Assembly (NCBI RefSeq): GCF_947495565.1
Contig: NZ_CANLZM010000001.1
Location: 434,001 to 498,000, forward strand
Length of the DNA: 64,000 nucleotides
Direction of reading: 5' to 3'
From: an uncultured Pontibacter sp.
GTDB lineage: Bacteria; Bacteroidota; Bacteroidia; Cytophagales; Hymenobacteraceae
Below, in pieces: positions 27,069 to 35,958 of the stretch. The first letter of the stretch is position 1. Every line of letters begins with the position of its first letter. Made by a program: the position numbers and the translations under genes. The notes beneath the pieces were generated by a model that worked only from the letters and a program-made list of their open reading frames with translations, had not been told where the DNA came from and did not search any database.

Positions 27069-28418
27069 ATGCAACAAATTCAAAAAACTGGCGGGTGGGC
27101 GCTTGTCCCCTTCTTCGTGTTTGTACTTATTTTTCTGGGAGCAGGTATCGCTTTAAATGATTTCTATGCGCTGCCTGCTCCGGTGGCGGTGGTGCTGGGC
27201 ATCATCTCTGCCTTTTTTATACTTCGCGGCTCCACAGAGGCCAAAGTAACTGCCCTCATCAGGGGCAGCGGCGACTCAAAAATTATCACCATGTGCCTTA
27301 TCTACTTACTTGCCGGCGCTTTTGCTACGGTAACTAAGGTTGTTGGGGGCGTAGATGCCACTGTGAGCCTGGGGCTGAGCGTGCTGCCGGTGCAGTACCT
27401 GGGGCTGGGCGTGTTTCTGCTGGCGGCTTTCCTGTCTACGGCAACGGGCACGTCTGTAGGAGCTATTGTGGCGCTGGGGCCTATAGCGGTAGGGCTGGCA
27501 GAGCAGAGCCATACTTCGCTGCCTTTGCTGCTGGGCACTTTGCTTGGCGGTGCTATGCTAGGCGATAACCTCTCTTTTATCTCCGATACCACCATTGCCG
27601 CTACACAATCGCAGGAGTGCAGCATGCGCGACAAGTTTAAGGTGAATATACTGATTGCCGGCCCTGCTGCTCTTGTAACCATTGCTTTGCTGTTGTTTAC
27701 CGGCTGGAGCACAGCGGCAAACGCAGACGCTCTTGTGCCGGAGCTTCAAATTTTTTCTTTCTGGCAGATCGTGCCTTACCTCTTGGTGATTGGGCTGGCA
27801 GTAAGCGGGGGGAATGTTTTTGCTGTGCTTATCATAGGTACGCTGGCTTCCGGCGCAGTAGGGCTGGGGCAGGGGCAGCTGGAACTGTTGCCGTTTGCCC
27901 GTAGCGTTTACGAAGGCTTTACAGGCATGACAGAGATTTTTCTGCTCTCCATGCTGACAGGCGGCTTGGCGCAGATGGTAAGCGAGGCAGGCGGCATAGC
28001 GTTTTTATTGCAAAAAGTAAGCAAGGCCACACGTGGTTTCCGCTCTGCACAAACCGGCATAATTGCGCTGGTAGGAGGCACAAACACAGCCATTGCCAAC
28101 AATACTGTTTCTATTGTAGTAACAGGTCAGGTCGTAAAGGAGATCAGCAACAAATATAAAATCGATAAGCGTAAAACGGCTGCCCTGCTAGATATAGCCT
28201 CCTGCGTAGTGCAGGGAATGCTGCCTTACGGCGCGCAAATCCTTATTTTGCTCAGCTTCACGAAAGGCGATCTAAGCTTCCTGAATATATGGGCCTATAA
28301 CTGGTATCTGTACTTGCTGCTGCTTTTCAGTTTGCTGTCTATCTATACTCCTTTTGTAGATCGTTACTTGGCAAGGCAAACAGCGGCAGAGCAAAGCCTG
28401 GCAGCCAAGGCCGCTTAA
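27069..28418 (+). CDS. NhaC-family transporter, candidate methionine (MetT-like) transporter
   Basis: This 449-residue inner-membrane protein has about eleven membrane segments and blocks typical of the NhaC Na+/H+ antiporter superfamily, such as ATGTSVGAIVALGPI, GAMLGDNLSFISDTT and GGTNTAIANNTVS. A subgroup of NhaC proteins found downstream of SAM-responsive elements has been predicted to carry methionine (MetT). The S-box upstream supports that role here; the poly-Cys leader suggests a wider link to sulfur amino acids. ATG 27069 is preceded by 130 bases with no other ORF. It is a single-gene unit ended by a terminator. Confidence 0.88.
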   Translation: MQQIQKTGGWALVPFFVFVLIFLGAGIALNDFYALPAPVAVVLGIISAFFILRGSTEAKVTALIRGSGDSKIITMCLIYLLAGAFATVTKVVGGVDATVSLGLSVLPVQYLGLGVFLLAAFLSTATGTSVGAIVALGPIAVGLAEQSHTSLPLLLGTLLGGAMLGDNLSFISDTTIAATQSQECSMRDKFKVNILIAGPAALVTIALLLFTGWSTAANADALVPELQIFSFWQIVPYLLVIGLAVSGGNVFAVLIIGTLASGAVGLGQGQLELLPFARSVYEGFTGMTEIFLLSMLTGGLAQMVSEAGGIAFLLQKVSKATRGFRSAQTGIIALVGGTNTAIANNTVSIVVTGQVVKEISNKYKIDKRKTAALLDIASCVVQGMLPYGAQILILLSFTKGDLSFLNIWAYNWYLYLLLLFSLLSIYTPFVDRYLARQTAAEQSLAAKAA

Positions 28419-28478
28419 CTTATTTTCTCTACCCTTAAAATTACCCGCGACTATTCTAACTTTACTAACCTTAACCAA

Positions 28479-28512
28479 ACAGGGAGGGCAAGCTTTGTCT
28501 TCCCTGTTTTTA
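28479..28512 (+). terminator. Terminator after the NhaC-family gene
   Basis: ACAGGGAGGGCAAG pairs with CTTTGTCTTCCCTGT through G-T wobbles, followed by TTTTTAT. Confidence 0.7.
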
Positions 28513-28615
28513 TTTGTGCCAGATCATGTGTGCCTCTTCCCCCAAGCCTCGGCAAGTATGGTTTTTTAGAATGAGAGGAAGCACTTCTTTTACCGATAAC
28601 CATGACGTATAAAGC

Positions 28616-28655
28616 AAAAGAACCGCTCAGCATTCTATAGCCAAGCGGTTCTTTT
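28616..28655 (-). terminator. Terminator of the coiled-coil membrane protein gene
   Basis: AAAAGAACCGCT / AGCGGTTCTTTT is a perfect 12-bp stem with a 16-base loop lying just past the minus-strand stop at 28677. It could act on either strand. Confidence 0.75.
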
Positions 28656-28676
28656 AAAGTCTTTTAAGGAGATTTC

Positions 28677-29345
28677 TTAAAGCTGCGGTTGCTTTCTGAC
28701 AGAAGCAAGCTGCTGCTTCAGCTCCTCCACGCGGTTAAGCTCGGTCTGTAGCTCGCGCTTAATTTTTAGCTCGCGCTCGCGTGCACTCTTTTTATACTCG
28801 TTCAGCTCAAGCTCCATTTCATCGTAAGCTCTGCGTTTTTCGTTTGCTGTACTTTTGCTGGTCTTATGCTGCACCATCATAACGCCTAAAGCTATCAGTA
28901 AGGCAAGTATGATTCCGCTGTTCAGGAGCACGTAAAACTGCTTTGGCAAGTCAATTCCTAACACTGAGATATGCGTAATGTCGTGCATGCTCTGCTGTAT
29001 CTCCGCCTCTTTCTGCTTCATTTCGTTCTGCATGGTCTGCAGTTGCTGCTCCTGAGCGGCTACATCTTTGCGTGCCTCCTGTAGCTTGGCGTCTGCCTCG
29101 GATTCAAAATTCTCCAGTTTCTTGTCTTTGGATGCAACAGTCTCCTGAACGGTTTTCCAGAACGAATCCAGCGTAGTGATCTTCACCACCTTGTAACCCT
29201 GCCAGGTGTTAGAGCTGCTTTTCAGCCCTTCGAATTGCTTTTCAAGTTTTGCGTTGGCTGCAGGTGCTTTTTCTGCTTTATTACCCTGTGCCTGTACAAA
29301 AGTGGCAGAGCACATGAGTGCGAGGGAGAAAAAGAGTGCCTTCAT
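28677..29345 (-). CDS. Exported coiled-coil protein with one membrane helix, unknown function
   Basis: This 222-residue protein has a signal peptide (ending FVQAQ), a periplasmic coiled-coil of about residues 75-125 rich in E, K and Q, one membrane helix (FYVLLNSGIILALLIALGVM, about 140-160), and a second highly charged coiled-coil in the cytoplasm ending RKQPQL. No known family was recognised. The layout suggests an envelope scaffold or sensor of oligomeric state. It is transcribed alone. Confidence 0.75.
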   Translation of the reverse strand: MKALFFSLALMCSATFVQAQGNKAEKAPAANAKLEKQFEGLKSSSNTWQGYKVVKITTLDSFWKTVQETVASKDKKLENFESEADAKLQEARKDVAAQEQQLQTMQNEMKQKEAEIQQSMHDITHISVLGIDLPKQFYVLLNSGIILALLIALGVMMVQHKTSKSTANEKRRAYDEMELELNEYKKSARERELKIKRELQTELNRVEELKQQLASVRKQPQL

Positions 29346-29591
29346 AATTTAAAGATTTGGTTTGTACTAAATTTTGTATTTCTGCTATAAGCTATTCGGG
29401 AGGTGAATATATAGAATTATATCTTTTTAAGCACCTTTACTTACAGGCTTAACCCTGCCGCGTGTCATATATTGTTTAAGATTACTAAAAAATCTGATAT
29501 GGCAACATCACTACGAACAGAAATATGGCAAAATCAAGTTCACTATGGGGAAAAGTTCCACACTTTCGTCTCCGCCTGCTCCAATTTAGCG

Positions 29592-30893
29592 CTAAAGCAA
29601 CAAGGCAAGTATGGCAAAGAAGTCTATGACCCAAAGCGCGATGCTTACCTCTTTCCGCTTGCCAGTTACCATCTTCACAGCTGTCCAGCTTAGAAAGCCC
29701 CAGATAATTCCCTGCGTTATAGAGTAGGTAAAAGGGATCAGCACCATAGCCAGAAACGCAGGAATAGCATCATCCATCTTAAACCAATCGATTTTAGTGA
29801 CCGGGCGCACCATAAACGCACCTACCAGCACCAGGGCAGGGGCCGTGGCTATAGCCGGGATCATGGAGAGCAGCGGCGCCAAAAAGAGGAAAGGCAGGAA
29901 AAGCAGTGCACCCACAACCGCCGTCAATCCTGTGCGGCCGCCTGCCTCAATACCAACCGCCGACTCTACGTAAGCGGTGCCAGGGCTGGAGCCTACCAAA
30001 CCGGCCAGTGTAGTGGCTACGGCATCAGTAGTCAGGGAGCGTTTTACATGGCGCGGCTCTCCGTGCTCGTCCATCAGGTCAGCAGCCTCGGCCAAGCCCA
30101 CAAACGTGGAGATGCTGTCAAACATATCGGTAAATACAAAAGCGAATATGACCGGTATGATGGAGAGTTGGAAAGAATTGATCAGATCAAGCTGAAACAG
30201 CAAACTAAAGTCCGGTGCGGAGGTAATGCCTTGCCAGGTAATCAGTGGCTCTATGTCAGTAGCCCACCAGCGGCCCAGTGGATAAGAGGCTAAGGTAGTA
30301 AATAAAATGCCAAGCAAAATGCCGCCCTTCACGTTGCGCACAATCATAACGGCAGTCAGCAACAGGCCGGCCAGAAAAGTAAGCAAGGCAGGCGTCATCG
30401 GGCTGACGCCGATGATGGTGGCGGGGTTGGCTACAATAAATTTAGCGTTCGCAAAGCCAATAAGCGTGATGAATAAGCCGATGCCGGCGGCAATAGCAAA
30501 CCGGAGCGGCCTCGGAATGGCTTTTACAATAAGCGTCCGCACATTAAAGACAGAGAGTATCAGGAAAACGATGCCCGACCAGAATACGGCTCCCAAAGCC
30601 ACCTGCCAGGTTACCCCCATTCCCAGCACAGCCGAAAACGTGAAGAAGGCATTCAGGCCCATACCGGGTGCTACCAAAATTGGATTCCGGGCATACAGGC
30701 CCATCATTAAGCTACTGAAAAAAGAAACTAAAACAGTGGCTGTGAGCACTCCTGAAAACGGCATGCCTGCCTGGGCCAAAATGGTCGGGTTTACAACTAT
30801 AATATAAGCCGTGGCCAAAAAGGAAGAGACGCCGGCGAGCACCTCCGTTTTAATATCTGTGCCGTGGTGCTTCAGGCGGAAGTATGACTCCAT
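29592..30893 (-). CDS. NCS2 family purine permease (AzgA/GhxP-like)
   Basis: This 433-residue inner-membrane protein has twelve or more membrane segments and clear AzgA-type blocks: GVSSFLATAYIIVVNP, APGMGLNAFFTF, FVFTDMFDSISTFVG and GSSPGTAYVESAVGI. This subgroup imports adenine, guanine or hypoxanthine with protons. No purine riboswitch was seen upstream. The length of about 430 is normal for the group. It is a single gene, divergent from nothing obvious nearby. Confidence 0.9.
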   Translation of the reverse strand: MESYFRLKHHGTDIKTEVLAGVSSFLATAYIIVVNPTILAQAGMPFSGVLTATVLVSFFSSLMMGLYARNPILVAPGMGLNAFFTFSAVLGMGVTWQVALGAVFWSGIVFLILSVFNVRTLIVKAIPRPLRFAIAAGIGLFITLIGFANAKFIVANPATIIGVSPMTPALLTFLAGLLLTAVMIVRNVKGGILLGILFTTLASYPLGRWWATDIEPLITWQGITSAPDFSLLFQLDLINSFQLSIIPVIFAFVFTDMFDSISTFVGLAEAADLMDEHGEPRHVKRSLTTDAVATTLAGLVGSSPGTAYVESAVGIEAGGRTGLTAVVGALLFLPFLFLAPLLSMIPAIATAPALVLVGAFMVRPVTKIDWFKMDDAIPAFLAMVLIPFTYSITQGIIWGFLSWTAVKMVTGKRKEVSIALWVIDFFAILALLL

Positions 30894-31067
30894 GTTCTGT
30901 GCAGGTTGAGGTATTGGTGTTGTGTGAAGGCTTAAAGTTAGGCCAACCTAATGTAAGAAAAAACTCGATCTTTAAAACGGCCTGGTTTTAAGAGTGGTTA
31001 AAGCAGGGGTTTCAGCCAAGGCAGCTTTATACTTTCAGTGTGCTGAGGGTAAGGTATACGGCAAAAA

Positions 31068-31110
31068 AAACAGCCACAGCTGCTCTACTTAAAGCATGCT
31101 GTGGCTGTTT
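31068..31110 (-). terminator. Terminator of the S1/P1 nuclease gene
   Basis: AAACAGCCACAGC / GCTGTGGCTGTTT forms a 13-bp stem. On the minus strand it is followed by an unbroken run of eight T (the A8 at 31063-31070), so it serves the gene ending at 31131. Confidence 0.85.
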
Positions 31111-31130
31111 GGTGAGTTTATACTTGCGGC

Positions 31131-31898
31131 TTAGCCGTAGATTTCGTTGAGTAAGCCGGCCAGGCGAACACCTGCTTGCAGCAGACGCTGCTCTACCAGG
31201 CTATAGTTCTCGTAAGCATAGCTGTAGCTGATTTTTTTGTCTTCCGGCAGGTTGTACACACGTGGGCGGTAGCTCATCGACTCGTTTGCCCAGTCCCTTA
31301 CAGAATCAGACTGCCACTGTTTTACCTGCGCCTTGTCCGGCTCTCCCAGGAACCGCACAATCTCTGTGAAGCTCAGGTTTTTACCTGCAATCATGTCCGT
31401 GTCCCAAACGCGGTGCAGGTTAGATGGCTGGTAGAACCACTGTACCTTTACCTGGTTTCCGCCCTGATCATCGCCGGTGCCCACATGCAGCGGCTGATGG
31501 ATATCACCCACCAAATGCACCAGGTACTTCAGGTATTCCTGCTCCTGCGCCTTAGTAAGCTTTCCGGATTTAAGAACTTTCGAGAGTTCCTCTATCTTGC
31601 CTAGTACGTCGCCGTTCGGGTTCTTTTCAGACTGCTCATAGGTTTCGCCATCCTGAATAGTCACCCAATGCCAGTCATGGGTATGGTCATAAGTGCTGTC
31701 GCTCTTTATGTCATCCATCCAAACAGAAACCTCTGCCAGCGAATTGTTCTCCAGAACCTGCATCACTTTCTTCTTCGCCTTTTTGCTCAGGTGCTGCTCT
31801 GCCACCAGCCCAACGGCACGGTGCCCATTTTGTCCCCAAGCAAACACCTGACCAGTAAGCATCAGGCACAGAAAGAAAATACTCGTTAATTTTTTCAT
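31131..31898 (-). CDS. S1/P1-type zinc-dependent nuclease, exported
   Basis: This 255-residue protein has a signal peptide cleaved before WGQNGHRAVG, giving the mature N-terminal Trp that ligates zinc in P1 nuclease. Other zinc-binding blocks are YDHTHDWHWV and LKYLVHLVGDIHQPLHVG followed by LHRVWDTDMI. The enzyme degrades single-stranded DNA and RNA, probably in the periplasm for nucleotide scavenging. The purine permease lies 240 bases downstream on the same strand, which would fit nucleotide scavenging, but a terminator separates them. Confidence 0.92.
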   Translation of the reverse strand: MKKLTSIFFLCLMLTGQVFAWGQNGHRAVGLVAEQHLSKKAKKKVMQVLENNSLAEVSVWMDDIKSDSTYDHTHDWHWVTIQDGETYEQSEKNPNGDVLGKIEELSKVLKSGKLTKAQEQEYLKYLVHLVGDIHQPLHVGTGDDQGGNQVKVQWFYQPSNLHRVWDTDMIAGKNLSFTEIVRFLGEPDKAQVKQWQSDSVRDWANESMSYRPRVYNLPEDKKISYSYAYENYSLVEQRLLQAGVRLAGLLNEIYG

Positions 31899-32049
31899 TG
31901 ATAAGTAGATGATGTGTTAATGCTAATGCAAAACAACAAAATTTATGCTAGATGCCGGACAGAGAAAATTATTTTTAAGTTAAATTCTTTGAAAAGGCCA
32001 ACAGAGCCAGCATTAGTACTATAATGGAAACCTGGTTTAGGAGTTGGGT

Positions 32050-32079
32050 TTTGGTTAAGTGAAGCTTTTTGTAGCTTTG
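32050..32079 (+). promoter_or_regulatory. Promoter of the thioesterase gene
   Basis: TTTG at 32050-32053 and a perfect TAGCTTTG at 32072-32079, 18 bases apart, match the Bacteroidota consensus. The -7 element covers an upstream in-frame GTG, which argues for the ATG at 32097 as the real start and a leader of about 11 bases. Confidence 0.6.
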
Positions 32080-32096
32080 TGCTAAAGTATAAAACC

Positions 32097-32531
32097 ATGG
32101 ACAACAAATACGAAGGCAAAGTAATGTGGTCTCATTTAGATGCCAACATGCACATGCGCCACTCCGCTTATGCTGATTTTGCCGCACAGGCACGCATTGT
32201 GGTGCTCGATAGGCTAGGTATGGATCTGAAAGCGTTTCAGCACCTGCACATCGGGCCTATTCTGTTTAGGGAAGAGCTGGTATACTTGCGCGAAGTTGGT
32301 ATAAACGAGCACCTGACCATAACGGTAGAACTGACAAAAAGCCGTGCAGACGGTTCGCGCTGGTCTATCCGGCATGAGGTTTTCCGTGCAGACGGTGTAA
32401 AGGCTGCCGTTATCAATGTGGATGGTGCCTGGCTTGATTTGCACAAGCGTAAGCTTACCAACCTGCCGGAGGTGTTGGTGGAGCAGTTTAACCGCCTCAA
32501 CAAAAGCGAAGATTACCAGGAGGAGGAATAG
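32097..32531 (+). CDS. Acyl-CoA thioesterase, hot-dog fold (4HBT type)
   Basis: This 144-residue protein has the thioesterase opening WSHLDANMHMRHSAYADF, in which Asp and the N-x-H-M-R-H region match the 4-hydroxybenzoyl-CoA thioesterase-like family (DxNxHxxxxxY). It should hydrolyse acyl-CoA thioesters in the cytoplasm. The C-terminal tail is acidic (SEDYQEEE). It is convergent with the PBP1A gene, only 9 bases between stop codons, and no terminator was seen between them. Confidence 0.85.
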   Translation: MDNKYEGKVMWSHLDANMHMRHSAYADFAAQARIVVLDRLGMDLKAFQHLHIGPILFREELVYLREVGINEHLTITVELTKSRADGSRWSIRHEVFRADGVKAAVINVDGAWLDLHKRKLTNLPEVLVEQFNRLNKSEDYQEEE

Positions 32532-32540
32532 GAGCGGAAC

Positions 32541-35015
32541 TTAATCCCGCTTTCTTCTTTTCCTTTCCTCTTGCCGCTGTTTGCGTCGTTCTTTCCAGCT
32601 CTCTTTCCACTGTTCGTAACTTTGAGCTGCTTTTTCACCGATTTTGTCGAACACCCGCTCCAGGAAATTCTCGCGTGGGGGTTCGGCACGGAAAGACGCA
32701 CAGTTGAGCGCCTCCTGTACGCGTAGAGGCAGGGGAGCAAACTGGCTATTGTAGTATCCTTTATATGCGGGGTCAAGGGCGATGCGGCGAATGTACTCGC
32801 CCCAGATTGGTAGCGCTGTACGTGAGCCCTGGCCTAACTCCAAGGTGCGAAAACGCACTTCTGGACTTTCCCCGCCCACCCAAACACCGGTTACCAGCTG
32901 AGGCGTTATACCTATGAACCAGCCATCGGTCTGCTCCTGCGTAGTGCCTGTTTTACCGGCAATGTCCATTTTAAGCCCGTAAGCGGTACGTAACTTAGCG
33001 GCACTGCCTTCTTCCACCACGCCCTGCATCAGATGTAGCATGATGGCCGCTGTTTCCTCCGAAATTACTTTTTTTGCTCCTTCACCTGCACGGTGCTCGC
33101 GCAGCACACGGCCTTCACGGTCTTCGATTTTGGCTATGTAAACCGGCTTAACCTGCAGGCCGCGGTTGGCAAAAGTGGCATAAGCCGTTACCATTTCCTG
33201 GAGCGACAGGTTGGCAGTGCCTAGTGCCAGTGAAGGGACTTCAGGTAGTTTGGATTCGATGCCCAATCGGTGCGCCATGGCTACGGTTTTTGTAACTCCC
33301 GCTTTCATGATCATCTGCGCCGATACGGTATTGACAGAGTGCGCCAGTGCTCCGCGCATACTGTACTCTCCGCCATACTGCTCTGTGGCATTGCGCGGCG
33401 ACCAGTTATCATACTCCGGGTAGGTCATACGCTCGTTCGGGAAGTAATCGCAGGGCTTAAAACCTTGTTCAAGTGCAGTAGCGTAAACAATTGGTTTGAA
33501 AGTAGATCCTACCTGCCGCTTTGCTTTAACGTGATCATACTTAAATACATGGTGGTTGATGCCACCTACCCAGGCGCGCACGAAACCAGTCTGCGGCTCC
33601 ACTGAAAACAAGCCCGTGTTTAGGAAGCGGGAGTAGTAAGCTAGCGAGTCCATGGGGCTCATTTCTTTTTTGCTGTTGCCGCTCCAACCATACACCTGCA
33701 TCGGTACCGGCTGCTTAAAGGCTTCCAGTATTTCCGCCTCAGATTTACCCGCATCTTTCAAATGCTTATATCTGTCGGAGCGCTGCATGGCCACCTGAAT
33801 TATGTCAGAATTGCGGCCCCAAGGCGAACGGCCACGCCAGTGGGCATCAAACTGCTTCTGCAGCTGCGCCATGTGCTTACGAACGGATGCCTCAGCGTGG
33901 CGCTGCATTCCGGCATCAATGGTGGTATATATTTTCAGCCCATCTTTGTAGAGGTTGTAAGGCTCTCCGTTCTTCTTCTTTTTGCTAGTTGCCCAGTCTA
34001 CCAGTTCCTGCCGCAGGTGCTCCCGGAAGTATGGCGCAATGCCATCATTATGGGTAGTATAATTATACTTTAGCTTGAGCGGCAGCTGTTTTAGAGAGTC
34101 AGCTTGTGCGCTGCTGAGGTATTCATACTTTGCCATCTGGGCCAGTACCACGTTACGGCGTCTGGTGGAGCGCTTCAGGTCCAAGCGGGGGTTGTAGGTG
34201 GTGGTGGCCTTCAGCATGCCGATCAGCACGGCAGCTTCTTCGGTTTTAAGGGAGTCGGCGGAGGTGTTAAAAAAACGGCGCGAAGCACGTTCTATGCCAT
34301 ACAAGTTACCGCCCATCGGCACAGTGTTCAAGTATAGCTCCAGCAGCTCCTCTTTAGAGTAAATGCCTTCCAACTTACGGGCAATGATCATTTCGCGCAG
34401 CTTGTTGATGGGCATATCCCAGAACATGTAGTTTTTACGCGGGTACAGGTTTTTTGCCAGCTGCTGGCTCAGGGTGCTGCCACCGCCGGAGCTCCCGTTC
34501 TGGAGCAGCAGCGTTTTTATAAAAACACGGCCCAAACTGCGCACATCCACACCGCTGTGGTCGTAGAAGCGGGCATCCTCAGTGGCGATCAGTGCATCAA
34601 TAGCGGCAGGCGAAATATTAGCATACTTCACATTGGTGCGGTCCTGAATGTAGTAGCGGCCCAGCAGCACACCATCGGCAGAATATACTTCGGAAGCCGT
34701 GTTGTTGTGCACAGACCTTAGTTCTTTGGAAGAGGGCATGCCGCCTAAAAAACCAGCGTAAACAGCAAAGTAGAACAGTACCAGGAACAGAATCCCGAAA
34801 AGGGACAGCTTCAGGAAAATGCGATACAGAAAACGGTAGTCGGAGCGGCGGCTGCTTTCCTGCCACTCTGCCCATTTTTGTTGCCAATACGTTCGGGTAA
34901 ACTTAGGCTTCTGGCTTTTCCAGAAAGCGGAAAGTTCGCCGTATACCAGCCGCACGAACGGGGCCATAATCCTTGTAACTATAAATTTGAATAGCTTCTT
35001 GAGCGTAGCTCTCAT
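32541..35015 (-). CDS. mrcA: Class A penicillin-binding protein 1A (transglycosylase/transpeptidase)
   Basis: This 824-residue bifunctional enzyme polymerises lipid II and cross-links stem peptides. After a long basic cytoplasmic N-terminus and one membrane helix (about residues 70-90), the GT51 domain carries catalytic Glu146 in ATEDARFYDH, GGSTLSQQLAKNLYP and the ELYLNTVPMG block. The transpeptidase has Ser504-T-F-Lys507, SVNTVS and KTGTTQEQTDGWF. The C-terminal tail from about 790 is highly basic (RRKQRQEERKRRKRD), probably cytosol-independent surface charge or cell-wall contact. It belongs to the strong cell-wall theme of this window. Confidence 0.95.
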   Translation of the reverse strand: MRATLKKLFKFIVTRIMAPFVRLVYGELSAFWKSQKPKFTRTYWQQKWAEWQESSRRSDYRFLYRIFLKLSLFGILFLVLFYFAVYAGFLGGMPSSKELRSVHNNTASEVYSADGVLLGRYYIQDRTNVKYANISPAAIDALIATEDARFYDHSGVDVRSLGRVFIKTLLLQNGSSGGGSTLSQQLAKNLYPRKNYMFWDMPINKLREMIIARKLEGIYSKEELLELYLNTVPMGGNLYGIERASRRFFNTSADSLKTEEAAVLIGMLKATTTYNPRLDLKRSTRRRNVVLAQMAKYEYLSSAQADSLKQLPLKLKYNYTTHNDGIAPYFREHLRQELVDWATSKKKKNGEPYNLYKDGLKIYTTIDAGMQRHAEASVRKHMAQLQKQFDAHWRGRSPWGRNSDIIQVAMQRSDRYKHLKDAGKSEAEILEAFKQPVPMQVYGWSGNSKKEMSPMDSLAYYSRFLNTGLFSVEPQTGFVRAWVGGINHHVFKYDHVKAKRQVGSTFKPIVYATALEQGFKPCDYFPNERMTYPEYDNWSPRNATEQYGGEYSMRGALAHSVNTVSAQMIMKAGVTKTVAMAHRLGIESKLPEVPSLALGTANLSLQEMVTAYATFANRGLQVKPVYIAKIEDREGRVLREHRAGEGAKKVISEETAAIMLHLMQGVVEEGSAAKLRTAYGLKMDIAGKTGTTQEQTDGWFIGITPQLVTGVWVGGESPEVRFRTLELGQGSRTALPIWGEYIRRIALDPAYKGYYNSQFAPLPLRVQEALNCASFRAEPPRENFLERVFDKIGEKAAQSYEQWKESWKERRKQRQEERKRRKRD

Positions 35016-35155
35016 GTTCTTTAGTTGGTGCTATTTGGCTTTGGCTAAAATCTGCCGCGCTGCATTCAAACGCAAATGTACAGTTTTTGATGCAACGGCT
35101 GTTGTTTAGCAAAGATTGCGCCAGTGCATTGCCCTGCCGAAAAGTTTAAATTGTG

Positions 35156-35163
35156 TACCTTTG
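35156..35163 (+). promoter_or_regulatory. -7 promoter element TACCTTTG
   Basis: A perfect TAnnTTTG match followed by CA, as at 26710. The -33 partner is weak (TTG at 35129, 24-base spacing). The start site would fall at or next to the ATG at 35170, so the transcript may be nearly leaderless. Confidence 0.4.
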
Positions 35164-35169
35164 CACCAG

Positions 35170-35562
35170 ATGCTTCACACCAGAAATATACGGTGCCATT
35201 GGCTTAGGTTCCCGCTCATGTGGGTTATGCTGCTCTGGTCGCTCACACTGCCGGGCCATGAGGTGCTGGTATACAACTACCTGGTGCAGGGGTCAGTGCA
35301 GGAATCAGTAATGCGGTTTAATGCATCCGGTTTAAGGGAGGAGCATCAGGCCCTGAACCCGCAGCAGGTGCAAGCCTTTCCCGATGCCCAAACCGCGCCT
35401 GTGCTGGTGCTCAAGCAGGTGCTGCACGTGTCGCCACTGCTCTTGCTGCCGCTGTTTTCCAAAGCCTTTCCTGATGCGGCGCCCACATACGCTTCGCCGG
35501 TTTCTGTAGGGCAACTACTGCTGCAGGTTCTGCCTGTTTCGGTGCTTCCCAACGCACCTTAG
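35170..35562 (+). CDS. Small hypothetical protein with N-terminal hydrophobic segment
   Basis: The ORF gives 130 residues from ATG 35170, or 114 from ATG 35218, where MWVMLLWSLTLPG would be a better signal-like start. No family was recognised. The body is rich in Leu, Val and Pro (LLLLPLFSKAF, LLLQVLPVSVLP). A promoter-like TACCTTTG precedes it. It is divergent from PBP1A. Real expression is plausible but unproven. Confidence 0.45.
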   Translation: MLHTRNIRCHWLRFPLMWVMLLWSLTLPGHEVLVYNYLVQGSVQESVMRFNASGLREEHQALNPQQVQAFPDAQTAPVLVLKQVLHVSPLLLLPLFSKAFPDAAPTYASPVSVGQLLLQVLPVSVLPNAP

Positions 35563-35730
35563 TACACGCTATACATATTTCTTTTTGGCCTGCTTTTTAT
35601 CAGTATAAATAGCTGTAAACCAGCTATAGGCAGACTTTCTGTTTAATTTTTTATTATAGTGTGTTTTAGCGCTGTGGCGCTGGTATGTACGCAATACAAG
35701 CCGGTGCTGCCTCCAAATTTTTGTATCCAT

Positions 35731-35913
35731 ATGGCAGATCTTGCTGTTATAGTTTCTATACTTTCCCTTTTCGGAGTTTTAATCGGTGTAATTTCCCCTA
35801 ATCTTGGGCTTTGTTGGTACTATGGGAAGAGGAGTCGGTTCAACGTGATCCGTATTTACTTCCTAGTGCTCCTGTTATCGTTTCTACTATTTGCTGTTAC
35901 CGAAAATATATAG
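35731..35913 (+). CDS. 60-residue two-helix membrane protein, hypothetical
   Basis: From ATG 35731 the ORF encodes MADLAVIVSILSLFGVLIGV, a short loop with GLCWYYGKRSRF, and a second hydrophobic helix (IYFLVLLLSFLLFAV). This helix-basic loop-helix hairpin is typical of small membrane proteins. A longer reading from an upstream start lacks signal-like features. It precedes the K+/H+ antiporter gene by 45 bases on the same strand, so it could be co-transcribed with it. Confidence 0.5.
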   Translation: MADLAVIVSILSLFGVLIGVISPNLGLCWYYGKRSRFNVIRIYFLVLLLSFLLFAVTENI

Positions 35914-35958
35914 TTTAAAATATAGTATATCAGTATATTAACAAGTATTATTGTAAGT

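Noticed and set aside
29472..29693. 73-codon plus-strand ORF beginning with FKITKKSDMATS
   Set aside because: About 100 bases overlap the 3' end of the purine permease on the other strand, and there is no promoter, family resemblance or conserved motif.
30894..31060. Purine riboswitch upstream of the NCS2 permease
   Set aside because: The conserved purine aptamer core loops could not be found in the leader; only ordinary A/T-rich sequence is present.
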